Of a stretch of DNA of 64,000 bases, positions 9,324 through 19,012 are shown piece by piece (within the stretch, counting starts at the first letter, position 1; each line of letters starts with the position of its first letter). The DNA is from Bacteroidales bacterium (GTDB lineage Bacteria > Bacteroidota > Bacteroidia > Bacteroidales > F082), in assembly GCA_016285355.1 (NCBI GenBank), contig JAEEQP010000007.1, forward strand, positions 43,111 to 107,110. Direction: 5' to 3'. The notes under the pieces are model-generated. The model was given only the letters and a program-made list of their open reading frames with translations. It was not told the origin of the DNA and did not search any database. The translations under genes were made by a program, and so were the position numbers.

Positions 9324-12131
9324 ATGAAAAAGTTATTCACCATCATAGCCATTGTGGCAATAGCCTTAAACGCCACCGCGCAAGACATTTATTCAGTGGG
9401 ATATTATAACGCAAACGAAGGAACCAGAGCGGCACTTTACAAAAACGGCGAAGGGCTATATACCGCCCACCACCCCAACCAGAGTTCCAAAGCGACAAGA
9501 GTAGCCTGCACTTCGCAAGGCGATGTTTTTTGGTTAGTCAATTACTACGATGATTTGAGCAACACTTTCAGCCATTCGGAAATCCGCCTCGAAGACATGG
9601 TATATGCCTCAACCGAAAACCACGGCAATATCCACATTTCCGATTTGTATTGCCTCAACAACACAGTCTATTATGCCGGTTACCAATATAACGAGGACTC
9701 CGTGATGGTGGCCACGGTATGGAAAGGCAGCGATTTCACAGAACACTGGATTCTAGGCGACGGTGTCCATCCCAGTTGTATCAATGATGTCGAGGTGGAT
9801 AAGCAAACGAGTATCCCTTATTTTTGTGGCTATGTCATTGACGGAAAGAAAAAAGCTTCCGTTTGGGAGAATCAAGATTTGCTCTTCTCTTTTGACCAAG
9901 ATTCCATCAATTCCAGTGTTGAAATCACCTATTCCGAAGCCACACAAATTGCCGTGGAAAACGGTCACGTCTATACATTAGGAATATATGAGGTGGAAGG
10001 CGCGGTCACACAAGATGCCATCTGGAAGGACAACGCAATAGTTCTTTCTGTGGGACCTTATTATGAATTCTTGCAAAGCATTTGCGCCATGGGAGACTCC
10101 TATTATTATGGATACAGCAGTCGCGACCAGCTTTACACCTCGGTATTGAAATCCGACCATAGTGAAATGCTGAGGTTAAACGACATCGGCAAGATGCTAT
10201 CCTCCGACACAGACATTTATGTGTTAGGCGAGGATTTTGATTCCCATTTCTGTGTGTGGAAAAATTTCGAAGAACTCTTCCAAATCGAAAACTGCAATGC
10301 GGTTTACGATATGACAGTGCATGAAACGAGCGTTATTCCCGACGACTATTACGGCTTCCTCTACCAGCCCAACACGGCCATCATTTATTTGAGCCCCAAT
10401 CACCCTTATGAGGTCGACAACAACCAACTTTATGCCGGCTTTCAATATCGTCCAAATGGCTTGTTAAAAAAAAGCTATGTTGAAACATACGAAATGTATG
10501 GACATTGGAGGTATTATTATTATGATTCCGACTTACATGTCATCGTTGAGGACGACTCGTATTTCAATCCGGTTGCTGCTCCATTTCAAAATCAATACTC
10601 CTATGAAGACGGTCTCCTTATGACTTATACGCGGTATTTTTTCAACTACCATGCAGATGACATGATGATATTAGAAGACAGCATATCATATTCTTATGAT
10701 GAATTGCGACGATTGCAAACGGAGAAACGGTTCAAAAGTACCACATACGAAAAAACCTACGAATACCACGAAAACGAAATCATCATCACCACCGATGGTT
10801 ATTCTTCCGGCACTTGGATGACCCTTAGCCAAGAAACCCGCACCTTTTCCGAGGACAGCCTTTTGCTCAGCTCAAAAACCGAAAAATATAACGACAGCGC
10901 CACTCTTGTCACTTACACCTATGATGAACAAGGGAATAGGCTGAGTGCTTTGACACAAAAACGAAACAACGGCGTGTGGGAAAACCAAAAGTTGGTACAA
11001 TACCACTTCAACCCCAACGGACATCTCACTCTCGCCGAAATCAAATTGTGGCAAGAAAGCGAATGGGTCGATGCCCATCGGGCGATTTATGATTTGGACG
11101 AAATGGGATATCCTGCCGTGGTCACCTTTGAGAAGTGGGATGGCGAAGCCTGGGTGAACGGCGTTTGGCAAGCCGATTTCTATCTCTACAACGAAGACCA
11201 TCTGAAGCAACAAAACGACATGTTATTCAAATATAAGAATTACATCCACAAAATTGAGATGGACTATCTTATCACAGACAACCCTGAACAGCCCCTCCTG
11301 CCCGACAATTCTGAATGGTTCTACGAAATCCTCAACGACGACGGCAGCGTCACCTATCAGCATCTGGAATATGCCGCCGACACGACCATCGGAACAGAAA
11401 GACCGAAAATCATCATCCGCAGCAATACCCAATATGACCGCGACACCATCATCACTGAAGTCACGCACGAATACATCTACGAGGAGAACGGCATCGTTTA
11501 TTGGTGGAACAAGGATTTGGAAGCGTTCACCATGCTTTACGACCTTATGGCCGATGTGGGCGACGAATGGGAAATCAAAGTAGGAACGGATAGCCTCACC
11601 ATGCATGTGGATGCCGTGGAGAATTACGAATATGGTGGCAAGACCTATCGGATGCTCCGCGTGAGCGATGAAAACGGCCTTTTCAGTGGAGACGTCGTGA
11701 GCGGCGTTGGCCACCTCACCAGTTTCTTCCCCGAACGATTGATGAACCAGGGCAAAGGCTACCGTGTGACCGGCCTGCGTTGCTATTGGGTCGAAGGAAA
11801 CCTGATTCTCAAAATCAACCGCGACGACTGTGACGCCATTTATGCCCAATTGCACAACGGCATCGAGGAAGACGGCCCTTCGACGGGCTCAGGGACCTTT
11901 GTGGTCTATCCCAATCCGGCCAATGGCGTTTTGACCGTTTCCGTGCGGCTGCCACAATGTGACAGCCCTACAACGGGACAAAAAGAATACCAAATCTCCA
12001 ACCTGATGGGACAGACCTTGCTACAAGGCCACATTTCGGCCGAAACCCAGCAGATTGACATTTCAACATTGCCTGCTGGAATGTATTTCATCAGCGTCGG
12101 CAAACAAACTGAAAAATTCGTTGTAAAATAA
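9324..12131 (+). CDS. T9SS-exported protein, paralog 2
   Basis: This 935-residue protein is a tandem paralog of the preceding gene along its whole length: the same signal peptide type (KKLFTIIAIVAIALNATAQ), propeller-like WKxx blades, YD-like middle, shared block ending LHNGIEEDG, and a T9SS sorting tail ending EKFVVK. The 20-bp spacer before it (ending TCTAATACC) is nearly the same as that before the third gene, showing that the duplication unit included the ribosome-binding region. In the sorting domain, the loop occupied in paralog 1 by a GTAGAGACG palindrome holds a different repeat piece (GCGGCTGCCAC...GACAGCCCTAC), translated VRLPQCDSPTTG. Probably co-transcribed with its neighbours. 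Confidence 0.85.
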   Translation: MKKLFTIIAIVAIALNATAQDIYSVGYYNANEGTRAALYKNGEGLYTAHHPNQSSKATRVACTSQGDVFWLVNYYDDLSNTFSHSEIRLEDMVYASTENHGNIHISDLYCLNNTVYYAGYQYNEDSVMVATVWKGSDFTEHWILGDGVHPSCINDVEVDKQTSIPYFCGYVIDGKKKASVWENQDLLFSFDQDSINSSVEITYSEATQIAVENGHVYTLGIYEVEGAVTQDAIWKDNAIVLSVGPYYEFLQSICAMGDSYYYGYSSRDQLYTSVLKSDHSEMLRLNDIGKMLSSDTDIYVLGEDFDSHFCVWKNFEELFQIENCNAVYDMTVHETSVIPDDYYGFLYQPNTAIIYLSPNHPYEVDNNQLYAGFQYRPNGLLKKSYVETYEMYGHWRYYYYDSDLHVIVEDDSYFNPVAAPFQNQYSYEDGLLMTYTRYFFNYHADDMMILEDSISYSYDELRRLQTEKRFKSTTYEKTYEYHENEIIITTDGYSSGTWMTLSQETRTFSEDSLLLSSKTEKYNDSATLVTYTYDEQGNRLSALTQKRNNGVWENQKLVQYHFNPNGHLTLAEIKLWQESEWVDAHRAIYDLDEMGYPAVVTFEKWDGEAWVNGVWQADFYLYNEDHLKQQNDMLFKYKNYIHKIEMDYLITDNPEQPLLPDNSEWFYEILNDDGSVTYQHLEYAADTTIGTERPKIIIRSNTQYDRDTIITEVTHEYIYEENGIVYWWNKDLEAFTMLYDLMADVGDEWEIKVGTDSLTMHVDAVENYEYGGKTYRMLRVSDENGLFSGDVVSGVGHLTSFFPERLMNQGKGYRVTGLRCYWVEGNLILKINRDDCDAIYAQLHNGIEEDGPSTGSGTFVVYPNPANGVLTVSVRLPQCDSPTTGQKEYQISNLMGQTLLQGHISAETQQIDISTLPAGMYFISVGKQTEKFVVK
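11896..12097 (+). repeat. 202-bp identical segment, copy 1 (T9SS sorting domain)
   Basis: Bases 11896-12097 and 13785-13986 appear identical over 202 bp, although the flanking gene sequences have diverged clearly. The segment covers the T9SS sorting domain from VVYPNPANG to MYFISVG. Confidence 0.85.
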
Positions 12132-12151
12132 ACCATTAAAAACCTAATACC

Positions 12152-14020
12152 ATGAAAAAGTTATTTGTAATTGTAGTAATGATGGCTTTGGCCATCGCCG
12201 GTTTCTCACAAGAGTACATCCAGCAACCGATAGCCATAGACACATGGACTTATGTAGATCCGTATGGTGAATTACCATTTAACAAAAACATCACCCTTCA
12301 ATATGATGAAAGAGGAAACCTGTCCTATTATAATCATGTCATCAATTACCCTGGTTCTCCCTATACCAATACTATGTGGTTTACACATGATGCTTTGAAT
12401 CGTCTAACCTATAAGCAAACATATTACCAAGAATATAATCAATTCGGTACGCACAGATATTACTACACCTACGATGAGTCGTCAAATCTTACAGAATGTC
12501 TCGTGATGAGAAGAGACAGAGAGTCCATGTATTATACCGATGAGTTCATCATCGACTCCAAAGATGTTTACCAATACGAGAACGGGAAAAAGACTCGTTT
12601 GAATCATTTTAAGGATAGTACATTGGTCCTACAATATTACTACCTATACGAACACTCCGACAACGACGATTGGTCTTCTGAAACAAAATACGATGCAAAC
12701 GATCAGCCTCTTACAAGAACAGAATACGCATTTTCAAGCACTCATGACCCACTTTCGAAAACCGTTTTCAACTGGTCTGCAGAAACACAGTCATGGCTCT
12801 TGGGATCACTCACGGAATTTGTATATAGTGATGGCAAGCTCATTGAGAAACTAATCACCGACAGCCAACAAAAGAAACAACTATACAGCTATGATGAAAA
12901 CGGAAACTGCATCCAGATCCTCTTCCAAACCTTCGTGGATAGCATTTATACCGACCAAAACAGGGCTGTCTATCTTTATGACGGAAACAATCTTTGCACA
13001 AATGCCAATGCCGAACGGTGGGCCGATACCGCTTGGGTGGTAGGAGGCTTCCCTCAAGGGACATACCTTTTCTTTGACGACATCTATTCAGATGCTAACA
13101 ATGTAATAGGCTCCATTGCAGGTTGTACACGTGCCGAAGTGACTGCCTATGACACCACAAACAATCCTCAATACCTACAAGCACCTCTCAACCTCGAAGG
13201 TGAATGGTATTACGAAATCCAAAACGACGACGGCAGCATCACCTATCAACATTTGGAGTATGCCTCCGATACCACCATCGGCACCCAACGCCCGAAAATC
13301 ATCATCCGAAGCAACACGCAGTACGACCGCGATACCCTTTTCACTGAGATGACGCAAGAATATGTGTATGAGGAAAACGGAAAGATATACTGGTGGAACA
13401 AGGATTTGGAAGAGTTTACTATGCTCTACAACCTAACTGCAAATGAAGGCGACGAATGGGAAATCAAGGTAGGGACGGAAAGCCTTATAATCCATGTGGA
13501 TATGGTGGAATACTACGAACTCAATGGGCTTAATATCAAGAAGCTACGAGTGAGCGACGAAAACGACCTCTTTAGTGGCGACATCTTGTGCAGTTTCGGC
13601 CACATGACCAGCTTCTTCCCCGAAAAGCTGATGCGCAGGGATGGTGATTTCACTGTGAATGGCTTGCGATGCTATTGGGTGGGCGATGCACTGCTCTATC
13701 ACAACGGCGATGAGGACTGCGATGCCATCTATGCCGAATTGCACAACGGCATTGATGAGGACGACCTTTCGACAGGCTCAGGGGCCTTTGTGGTCTATCC
13801 CAATCCGGCCAATGGCGTTTTGACCGTTTCCGTGCGGCTGCCACAATGTGACAGCCCTACAACGGGACAAAAAGAATACCAAATCTCCAACCTGATGGGA
13901 CAGACCTTGCTACAAGGCCACATTTCGGCCGAAACCCAGCAGATTGACATTTCAACATTGCCTGCTGGAATGTATTTCATCAGCGTAGGCGAACAGACGG
14001 TGAAATTTGTGGTGAAATGA
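12152..14020 (+). CDS. T9SS-exported protein, paralog 3 (shorter)
   Basis: This 622-residue protein has a signal peptide (KKLFVIVVMMALAIAGFSQ) but lacks the propeller-like N-terminal region of its two upstream paralogs. It starts directly with YD-like repeats (YDERGNLSYYNH, YDESSNLTEC, YDENGNCIQI). The block from GEWYYEIQNDDG to LHNGIDEDD and the T9SS tail are shared; the sorting-domain DNA is identical to paralog 2 over 202 bp, indicating recent conversion or duplication. Its TGA stop overlaps the ATG of the following regulator gene (ATGA), so the two are coupled. Confidence 0.85.
   Translation: MKKLFVIVVMMALAIAGFSQEYIQQPIAIDTWTYVDPYGELPFNKNITLQYDERGNLSYYNHVINYPGSPYTNTMWFTHDALNRLTYKQTYYQEYNQFGTHRYYYTYDESSNLTECLVMRRDRESMYYTDEFIIDSKDVYQYENGKKTRLNHFKDSTLVLQYYYLYEHSDNDDWSSETKYDANDQPLTRTEYAFSSTHDPLSKTVFNWSAETQSWLLGSLTEFVYSDGKLIEKLITDSQQKKQLYSYDENGNCIQILFQTFVDSIYTDQNRAVYLYDGNNLCTNANAERWADTAWVVGGFPQGTYLFFDDIYSDANNVIGSIAGCTRAEVTAYDTTNNPQYLQAPLNLEGEWYYEIQNDDGSITYQHLEYASDTTIGTQRPKIIIRSNTQYDRDTLFTEMTQEYVYEENGKIYWWNKDLEEFTMLYNLTANEGDEWEIKVGTESLIIHVDMVEYYELNGLNIKKLRVSDENDLFSGDILCSFGHMTSFFPEKLMRRDGDFTVNGLRCYWVGDALLYHNGDEDCDAIYAELHNGIDEDDLSTGSGAFVVYPNPANGVLTVSVRLPQCDSPTTGQKEYQISNLMGQTLLQGHISAETQQIDISTLPAGMYFISVGEQTVKFVVK
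13785..13986 (+). repeat. 202-bp identical segment, copy 2 (T9SS sorting domain)
   Basis: Second copy of the segment at 11896-12097, offset by 1889 bases. It includes the translated GCGGCTGCCAC/GACAGCCCTAC repeat piece. Confidence 0.85.
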
Positions 14021-15363
14021 AAACACGAAATTTGATATTGTCATTCCTTGTGATGGCGGGTCTAACGGCCTGCCATCACGAGGCGCGCTGGCTCAAAGAA
14101 GCTGAGACGCTCTTTGAGCAAGGCGTTGAACAACGTGCCACCAAACAATCGGAGGCAGCCGCTGAGTCGTTCAATCAGGCATTGCTGGCCATTGAGCATT
14201 GCGATCTCGACAGGCCTGAAACGAAACACCTTAAGGCGCAAATCGAAGACAACCTCGGCTTCACCTACTGGAAACACGAGCTGTTTGAAGAAGCCCTGCC
14301 CTTGCATACGGATGCCTCCAATCTGGCTCGCGAACTTGGCGACTCCACCCTGCTGATGACCACCCTGCGCAACAGTGGTCGTACAGCGGCATCGTTGGGC
14401 GACCTCGATGCGGCACAACAGCATTACGACGAAGCCCTAACCATCGCAAAAGCCTTAAACGACAAGACAATGAAAGCCGACATCCTATTGGAATCGAGCC
14501 GCGACATCTTGATTGAGAAAGAAGACTACAAGCAGGTGATTGAACGCGTCAGCCAGGCCCTCGCTCACAGCGCCACGCCCGACATCTGCCACCTCACCTT
14601 AGGAGTGGCGCATTTCTATCTTGAACAAGACAGCCTCGCCCTCGTCCACCTCAATGAAGCCACCAAAAGCGGGACGGCAGGCACACGCATGTCGGCCTAC
14701 CAAACGCTACATTACCTCTACCAGTACGCCGGTGACTACCCAAAAGCCCTCGAATGCCACGAGCTCTTCAACGAGAATATGATGCAAGCCGACCGCGAAC
14801 ACCGCAGTGAGCAGGTGCAGCGCATCAAGACGGAATACGACCTCCAGATGCAGAAAAACCGGTTGAAAGCCGAGCAAAAGCTGAAGACACTCTATCTCTA
14901 TCTCATCCTTGGTGGCTTGGTCACAGCCTTGGCCATCGTATTGCTGCTCTTGCGGCAAAAAACGCTGAATGCCAAGCTGAAAGCCGAGGAAATGAAGAAC
15001 CAACTGGAACTTGCGTTGAAGAAAAACAAGGTGTACGTGACCGCCCTTGCTCTCACCGAGCAAATCACGGCCTCCACCTTGGACTTCGACCTGAAGGAAA
15101 CCGAGTGGGACGACTTCGTGACGCTCATCGACAAGGTCTATGGCAACTTCACCCAACGGCTGATGGAAAAATACCCCTCTCTGACCAAGAGCGACCTGCA
15201 AATCTGCTGCCTCACCAAGCAAGGCTTCAGCAACCAGGTGATTTCGATACTGATGAACCTGCAAACCAACAGCTACGCCCGCCGCAAGTCGCGCATCAAA
15301 CAGGAAAAGATGAACGGATTGGAGGACGAACGTAGTTTTGAGGAAATCATTAATAGCCTATGA
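14017..15363 (+). CDS. Membrane-anchored TPR protein with C-terminal helix-turn-helix
   Basis: This 448-residue protein has a lipobox-like N-terminus (VMAGLTAC, Cys19), TPR repeats at about 30-250 (for example LGDLDAAQQHYDEALTIAKAL), a membrane helix at 291-312, then a coiled coil. A C-terminal segment at about 388-430 (LTKSDLQICCLTKQGFSNQVISILMN...) resembles the LuxR-like helix-turn-helix of Bacteroidetes TPR regulators. The predicted topology is TPR sensor in the periplasm and DNA-binding domain in the cytoplasm. It overlaps the stop of T9SS paralog 3 by four bases, so it is probably in the same operon and may control it; that role is inference. Confidence 0.75.
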   Translation: MKTRNLILSFLVMAGLTACHHEARWLKEAETLFEQGVEQRATKQSEAAAESFNQALLAIEHCDLDRPETKHLKAQIEDNLGFTYWKHELFEEALPLHTDASNLARELGDSTLLMTTLRNSGRTAASLGDLDAAQQHYDEALTIAKALNDKTMKADILLESSRDILIEKEDYKQVIERVSQALAHSATPDICHLTLGVAHFYLEQDSLALVHLNEATKSGTAGTRMSAYQTLHYLYQYAGDYPKALECHELFNENMMQADREHRSEQVQRIKTEYDLQMQKNRLKAEQKLKTLYLYLILGGLVTALAIVLLLLRQKTLNAKLKAEEMKNQLELALKKNKVYVTALALTEQITASTLDFDLKETEWDDFVTLIDKVYGNFTQRLMEKYPSLTKSDLQICCLTKQGFSNQVISILMNLQTNSYARRKSRIKQEKMNGLEDERSFEEIINSL

Positions 15364-15428
15364 CTATGGCTTATGGCTTGCCTTTACGACGGGGCAAGCC
15401 ATAGACCATTGGCTATAAGCCGTAGTCC
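15361..15428. terminator. Long imperfect hairpin between convergent genes
   Basis: GACTATGGCTTATGGCTTGCC on the left pairs with GGCAAGCCATAG and GGCTATAAGCCGTAGTC on the right. It lies exactly between the stops of the convergent TPR regulator and AsmA genes, so it may end transcription from both sides. There is no long U run on either strand, so it may instead be another dispersed palindrome. Confidence 0.5.
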
Positions 15429-15429
15429 C

Positions 15430-18400
15430 TTACCTCACGTTCTCCTTCAGCCGGTCGGCGATTTTCTTCTTCAGCTCGTAATACATCTCTTCCCTGTCGT
15501 TGCGCTTGTTGGGCTTGTAGAGCGTGGGGAATTTAGGTCTTTCCAGCTCATATTCCAAATCGTTGATGGGACCTGACAGCTTCAAACCCATGCGGTTGGG
15601 CAAAAAGACAGGTGTTTCTGTCACCGAAAAGTGGTATTCGCCATCCTTGTCAAGGTTCATGCGGCCATCCACCGTGACCTTGTATTTCCCGATGGCAATC
15701 TGCGAAGGCCACAAGTCGATTTCGTCCTTGAAGACGGTAAGCTGCACATCGAGGCTGTCCACTCTATATTCACCGTCGGTGCTGACTTTCAGCTTGTCCG
15801 TGATGTTGGTGAAAGCAAATTTGTCATTCACGGTCAAATTCTTACCCTCAATGTCGGCGGCGGCACGCAAGGTGGAAATCTTGGGCTCATAATTTGCCTT
15901 CAGGTTGGTTTCCGCACCAATATGGAACTCCGCCTGCCCATCGAAGGTCTTCAGCATGGGCACCAAGGTGTCAATATACGGAATCATGTGCAACAAGTCA
16001 TTAATCTGAACATTGAGCAGATGGAAGTCCATGGCTAAGAACAAGTTGTTCTTGCGTGGCGACTGGTACATGGCCGTTAATTGCATCTCGGCAGCCTTGT
16101 TGGTGAAACCGATTTCCTGCAAAATCAAGGTGCCGTCCTTAACCGTCATCGTGCCGTTGAGGTTATTCAAGTCAAAGTTATCGTACAATGATTTCTTCGT
16201 TTGGACGATGAAATTGAAATCCACGCCCTCGGGAACCATGAAGGGTTTGCTTTCCTTAGGTTCAGTCGTACTTTTTTCCGTCGCCGAACTCGAAACATCC
16301 GAACGGCCCAAACCGTTGGTCAACTCCATGATTTCATTGATATTCAGCATTTCGGAAGTCAACTGCAACTCGCCCTTCATTAGGTTCTTGTGGTCTTCAA
16401 CCCACTCCTTGATGCCTATCACGCTACCTTGCAGGCTCAGGTCGGACTGACCGATGCGGAAGGTGCTCTTCTTGAAATCCAACTCAGTGGAATTGAACAA
16501 GAAATCGATGTTGCTGATGCGGATGTCCTCTTTCAAGCCATCCACCTGTACCAATGCATTGCCAAGTATGAAATCTGCTGTAGGATTCCATTGGTTCAGG
16601 AAGTCCGTCTTATCCTTGTTCTGTTTCACCGAAGCATCGATTTTCAACAAATTGGTATGTAAGGCATTATCTTTACCCATGTTGGCAACTACCTCTTTGC
16701 CATTGAAAACGACACGGGCTTTCAAACCCTTAGCATTCTTTTCAGGCATGGTAACCAAAGAAATAGCCGGCGCATTGACGGCAGCCGTAATCGTGTCGTA
16801 AACCACATCCAAACGGCTGAAATTCAAATCGGCTTTCAAATCCATCTTTTCCATGCCGCCCCTGAAATTGTCGGCGGTCAGTTTGATGTCGGGATTCGTC
16901 AAATTGGCATTGATGTCTTTGCCGACTTGCGCATGAAGCGTTTGGGTAGCCAACGAAACATACGCACCTTTGCGGCCTTTTTCCTTCACCGAGGCGGGCA
17001 AAGTAAGCGCGACGTTCATCAAAGGCGAAGCGGCATGGATGGTGTCCCTGTCGAAAGCAAAGTCCTTGATTTTCAAGTTGGCTTTTGCCGATAAGCGGTT
17101 CAAATTATAGTCGTCAAGCGACTTCATCAACTGCTCAACGGTGAAATTGGTGGTCACGTCAAGATTGGTTCGTCCACTCAGTTTCATCGATTTGGGCAAA
17201 AAGCTTTTCACATCCGACATTGGCACATCGCCTTTGACTTTGAGCTTCAGGCCTATATCACCCCGCAAATCATCCACCAATCCAGTGACTGTAAAATTAC
17301 TGCGATTGTATTTGGCATTCAAACTGTTGACTGTTACGATATTATTGTTTTCATTGAGGTCCAAATCCAACAATGCATCCAAATTGACCGCCGTGAATGG
17401 ATAAGGAAGACGAGGTTCATAAACTATTGCATTATCCGTCAATATTTTAGCTGAAATCACCGGCAACAAGCTGTCGTTATAAGTGCCTATTACTTTTATA
17501 TCAGTAAGAGTCGCTTTACCTTCATACGTATTGCGGCTAAGCTTTTTCTGCAGCCAATTAGGCAAATAAGTCAGCACATCCTCAATGATTAAAGTGTTGG
17601 TATTCAGTGCCAAATCAAGATTGATATCCCCATTGTCCGCCATTTCGGCATCGCCATTAATATTAATAAGGTAGCGGTTCAAACCAATTTGAGCCTGATT
17701 AAAATGCCCCTTCAAGTCATTAATACTGAGCTGCAAAGGCAGATTAAGACTCAAGGTGTCGTTTTTGAGGTAAGGCTCTTTCATATCCAGACTGATGTCG
17801 GGAGTGGTCAGTTTCATCGAACCAACGATTTGGTCCATTTGGGCTATTTTACCGTCAAAATCAAGATTCAAGGTCTTCAATGCCAACTGTATAGCCTTCA
17901 TTTTCAGGTCTATGGCTGATGCACCCAATGTCAAGTCCGCATCAATGTCCTTGTCTTGCATCTTGCCTTTCAAGTCAAGATTGAGGCCTTTGGCTTGGGC
18001 CGTCATCTGACTGCGGTCGTCAGCATAGAACAAAGTTGTGTTTTTCAGTTTTATTTCCTTAATATCAACGAGATAATCAAAAGAGCTCGTGGTATCATTG
18101 TCCTCTTTAGAGTTGAAGACATTGAGATTGCTTTTGCCTATGGAATCGGTGTAAAGGTTGACGAAAGCATCCTCAAGGATGCATTTTCTGACGATTATCT
18201 CCTTCTCTTTCAGCAGTTTCTTGGCATCCAACACCACAATCAAGTTATCAATGTTGGCCAAGGTATCGGAAGGCGAGCCCGCCATCGGATTGATGAGTGC
18301 CACATTTTCAATCTCAAGGCCGACTTCAGGGAAGGTCTTGAATATGGTCAAATCCGCCTTGCCTAACTGCATATCGCAGGTAATGAACTCGGGCGCGTAT

Positions 18401-18525
18401 TTCTTTACCATCTTGGTCAGTCGCCCCGATGAAGTAATCATCGTTGCAGCAATGACCGCCACGATAATCACCAATCCCACCAGAGAGGCCAAGGTTATTC
18501 CTATGATTTTTAGTGCCTTTTTCAT
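15430..18525 (-). CDS. AsmA-family outer-membrane/periplasmic protein
   Basis: This 1031-residue protein has an N-terminal membrane anchor (about residues 9-32: IGITLASLVGLVIIVAVIAA). The rest is long periplasmic beta-rich repeats. The N-terminal part has AsmA-type features (KADLTIFKTFPEVGLEIENVALINP, NIDNLIVVLDAKKLLKEKEIIVRKCIL), and the C-terminus has the AsmA_2-like LSGPINDLEYELERPK. AsmA/TamB-like proteins form groove-shaped bridges implicated in phospholipid traffic to the outer membrane. It is transcribed alone, away from the lipocalin-like gene that shares its direction. Confidence 0.85.
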   Translation of the reverse strand: MKKALKIIGITLASLVGLVIIVAVIAATMITSSGRLTKMVKKYAPEFITCDMQLGKADLTIFKTFPEVGLEIENVALINPMAGSPSDTLANIDNLIVVLDAKKLLKEKEIIVRKCILEDAFVNLYTDSIGKSNLNVFNSKEDNDTTSSFDYLVDIKEIKLKNTTLFYADDRSQMTAQAKGLNLDLKGKMQDKDIDADLTLGASAIDLKMKAIQLALKTLNLDFDGKIAQMDQIVGSMKLTTPDISLDMKEPYLKNDTLSLNLPLQLSINDLKGHFNQAQIGLNRYLININGDAEMADNGDINLDLALNTNTLIIEDVLTYLPNWLQKKLSRNTYEGKATLTDIKVIGTYNDSLLPVISAKILTDNAIVYEPRLPYPFTAVNLDALLDLDLNENNNIVTVNSLNAKYNRSNFTVTGLVDDLRGDIGLKLKVKGDVPMSDVKSFLPKSMKLSGRTNLDVTTNFTVEQLMKSLDDYNLNRLSAKANLKIKDFAFDRDTIHAASPLMNVALTLPASVKEKGRKGAYVSLATQTLHAQVGKDINANLTNPDIKLTADNFRGGMEKMDLKADLNFSRLDVVYDTITAAVNAPAISLVTMPEKNAKGLKARVVFNGKEVVANMGKDNALHTNLLKIDASVKQNKDKTDFLNQWNPTADFILGNALVQVDGLKEDIRISNIDFLFNSTELDFKKSTFRIGQSDLSLQGSVIGIKEWVEDHKNLMKGELQLTSEMLNINEIMELTNGLGRSDVSSSATEKSTTEPKESKPFMVPEGVDFNFIVQTKKSLYDNFDLNNLNGTMTVKDGTLILQEIGFTNKAAEMQLTAMYQSPRKNNLFLAMDFHLLNVQINDLLHMIPYIDTLVPMLKTFDGQAEFHIGAETNLKANYEPKISTLRAAADIEGKNLTVNDKFAFTNITDKLKVSTDGEYRVDSLDVQLTVFKDEIDLWPSQIAIGKYKVTVDGRMNLDKDGEYHFSVTETPVFLPNRMGLKLSGPINDLEYELERPKFPTLYKPNKRNDREEMYYELKKKIADRLKENVR

Positions 18526-18562
18526 GTGAAGTTTATTTTTTAGAGGCTTTTCCTTGACACAA

Positions 18563-18925
18563 TTAGTCTATTTTCGAAAAATAATGGGTTGTCCCATAAT
18601 CATCGTGATAGGTCAAGTCGCTGGCATTCAGTGTGGTTACGGTGTATACTTTGGGAACAGTGACGAAAGTCCCAATATGTTCATGTATGAGCGTCGAGCC
18701 TTCCAACGACCATTTGAAAAGCTGGGCTTCCTCCTCTTCCAAGTCATCACTTACATCCCATGTTGCTCCCAAACCTGTGTCGTCATAACGCTCAAACACA
18801 GTGCCTTCCTGCCATCGGCCATACAACAATGTAACATCAAAATTCTCCTCCGTGTTCCCTCCATCACAAGAACTGATGCCTACCATCAAGATGATCGCCC
18901 CAAGGAAATAGATTAGTTTTTTCAT
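18563..18925 (-). CDS. Lipocalin-like lipoprotein
   Basis: The ATG at 18925 gives 120 residues beginning MKKLIYFLGAIILMVGISSC, a clear lipoprotein signal with Cys20. An in-frame extension to 18967 would put extra residues before the signal peptide and was rejected. The mature part (LYGRWQEGT...) resembles the small Bacteroidetes lipocalin-like domain, an eight-strand barrel of unknown ligand. A -7 box on this strand (CAAAAGTA at 18965-18972 in + orientation) precedes it, divergent from the amidase gene. Confidence 0.7.
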   Translation of the reverse strand: MKKLIYFLGAIILMVGISSCDGGNTEENFDVTLLYGRWQEGTVFERYDDTGLGATWDVSDDLEEEEAQLFKWSLEGSTLIHEHIGTFVTVPKVYTVTTLNASDLTYHDDYGTTHYFSKID

Positions 18926-18964
18926 AACGCATGCTTTCAGTATTCGTACAAACAGAATTTTCCG

Positions 18965-18972
18965 CAAAAGTA
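18965..18972 (-). promoter_or_regulatory. -7 element for the lipocalin-like gene
   Basis: Read on the minus strand this is TACTTTTG, matching TAnnTTTG, 40 bases upstream of the start at 18925. Confidence 0.55.
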
Positions 18973-18984
18973 AGATTATTTTTC

Positions 18985-18992
18985 TATTTTTG
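18985..18992 (+). promoter_or_regulatory. -7 element for the amidase gene
   Basis: TATTTTTG at 18985-18992 lies 21 bases before the ATG at 19013, giving a leader of about 14 nt. Confidence 0.6.
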
Positions 18993-19012
18993 CATCAACA
19001 TACTAATTTATC

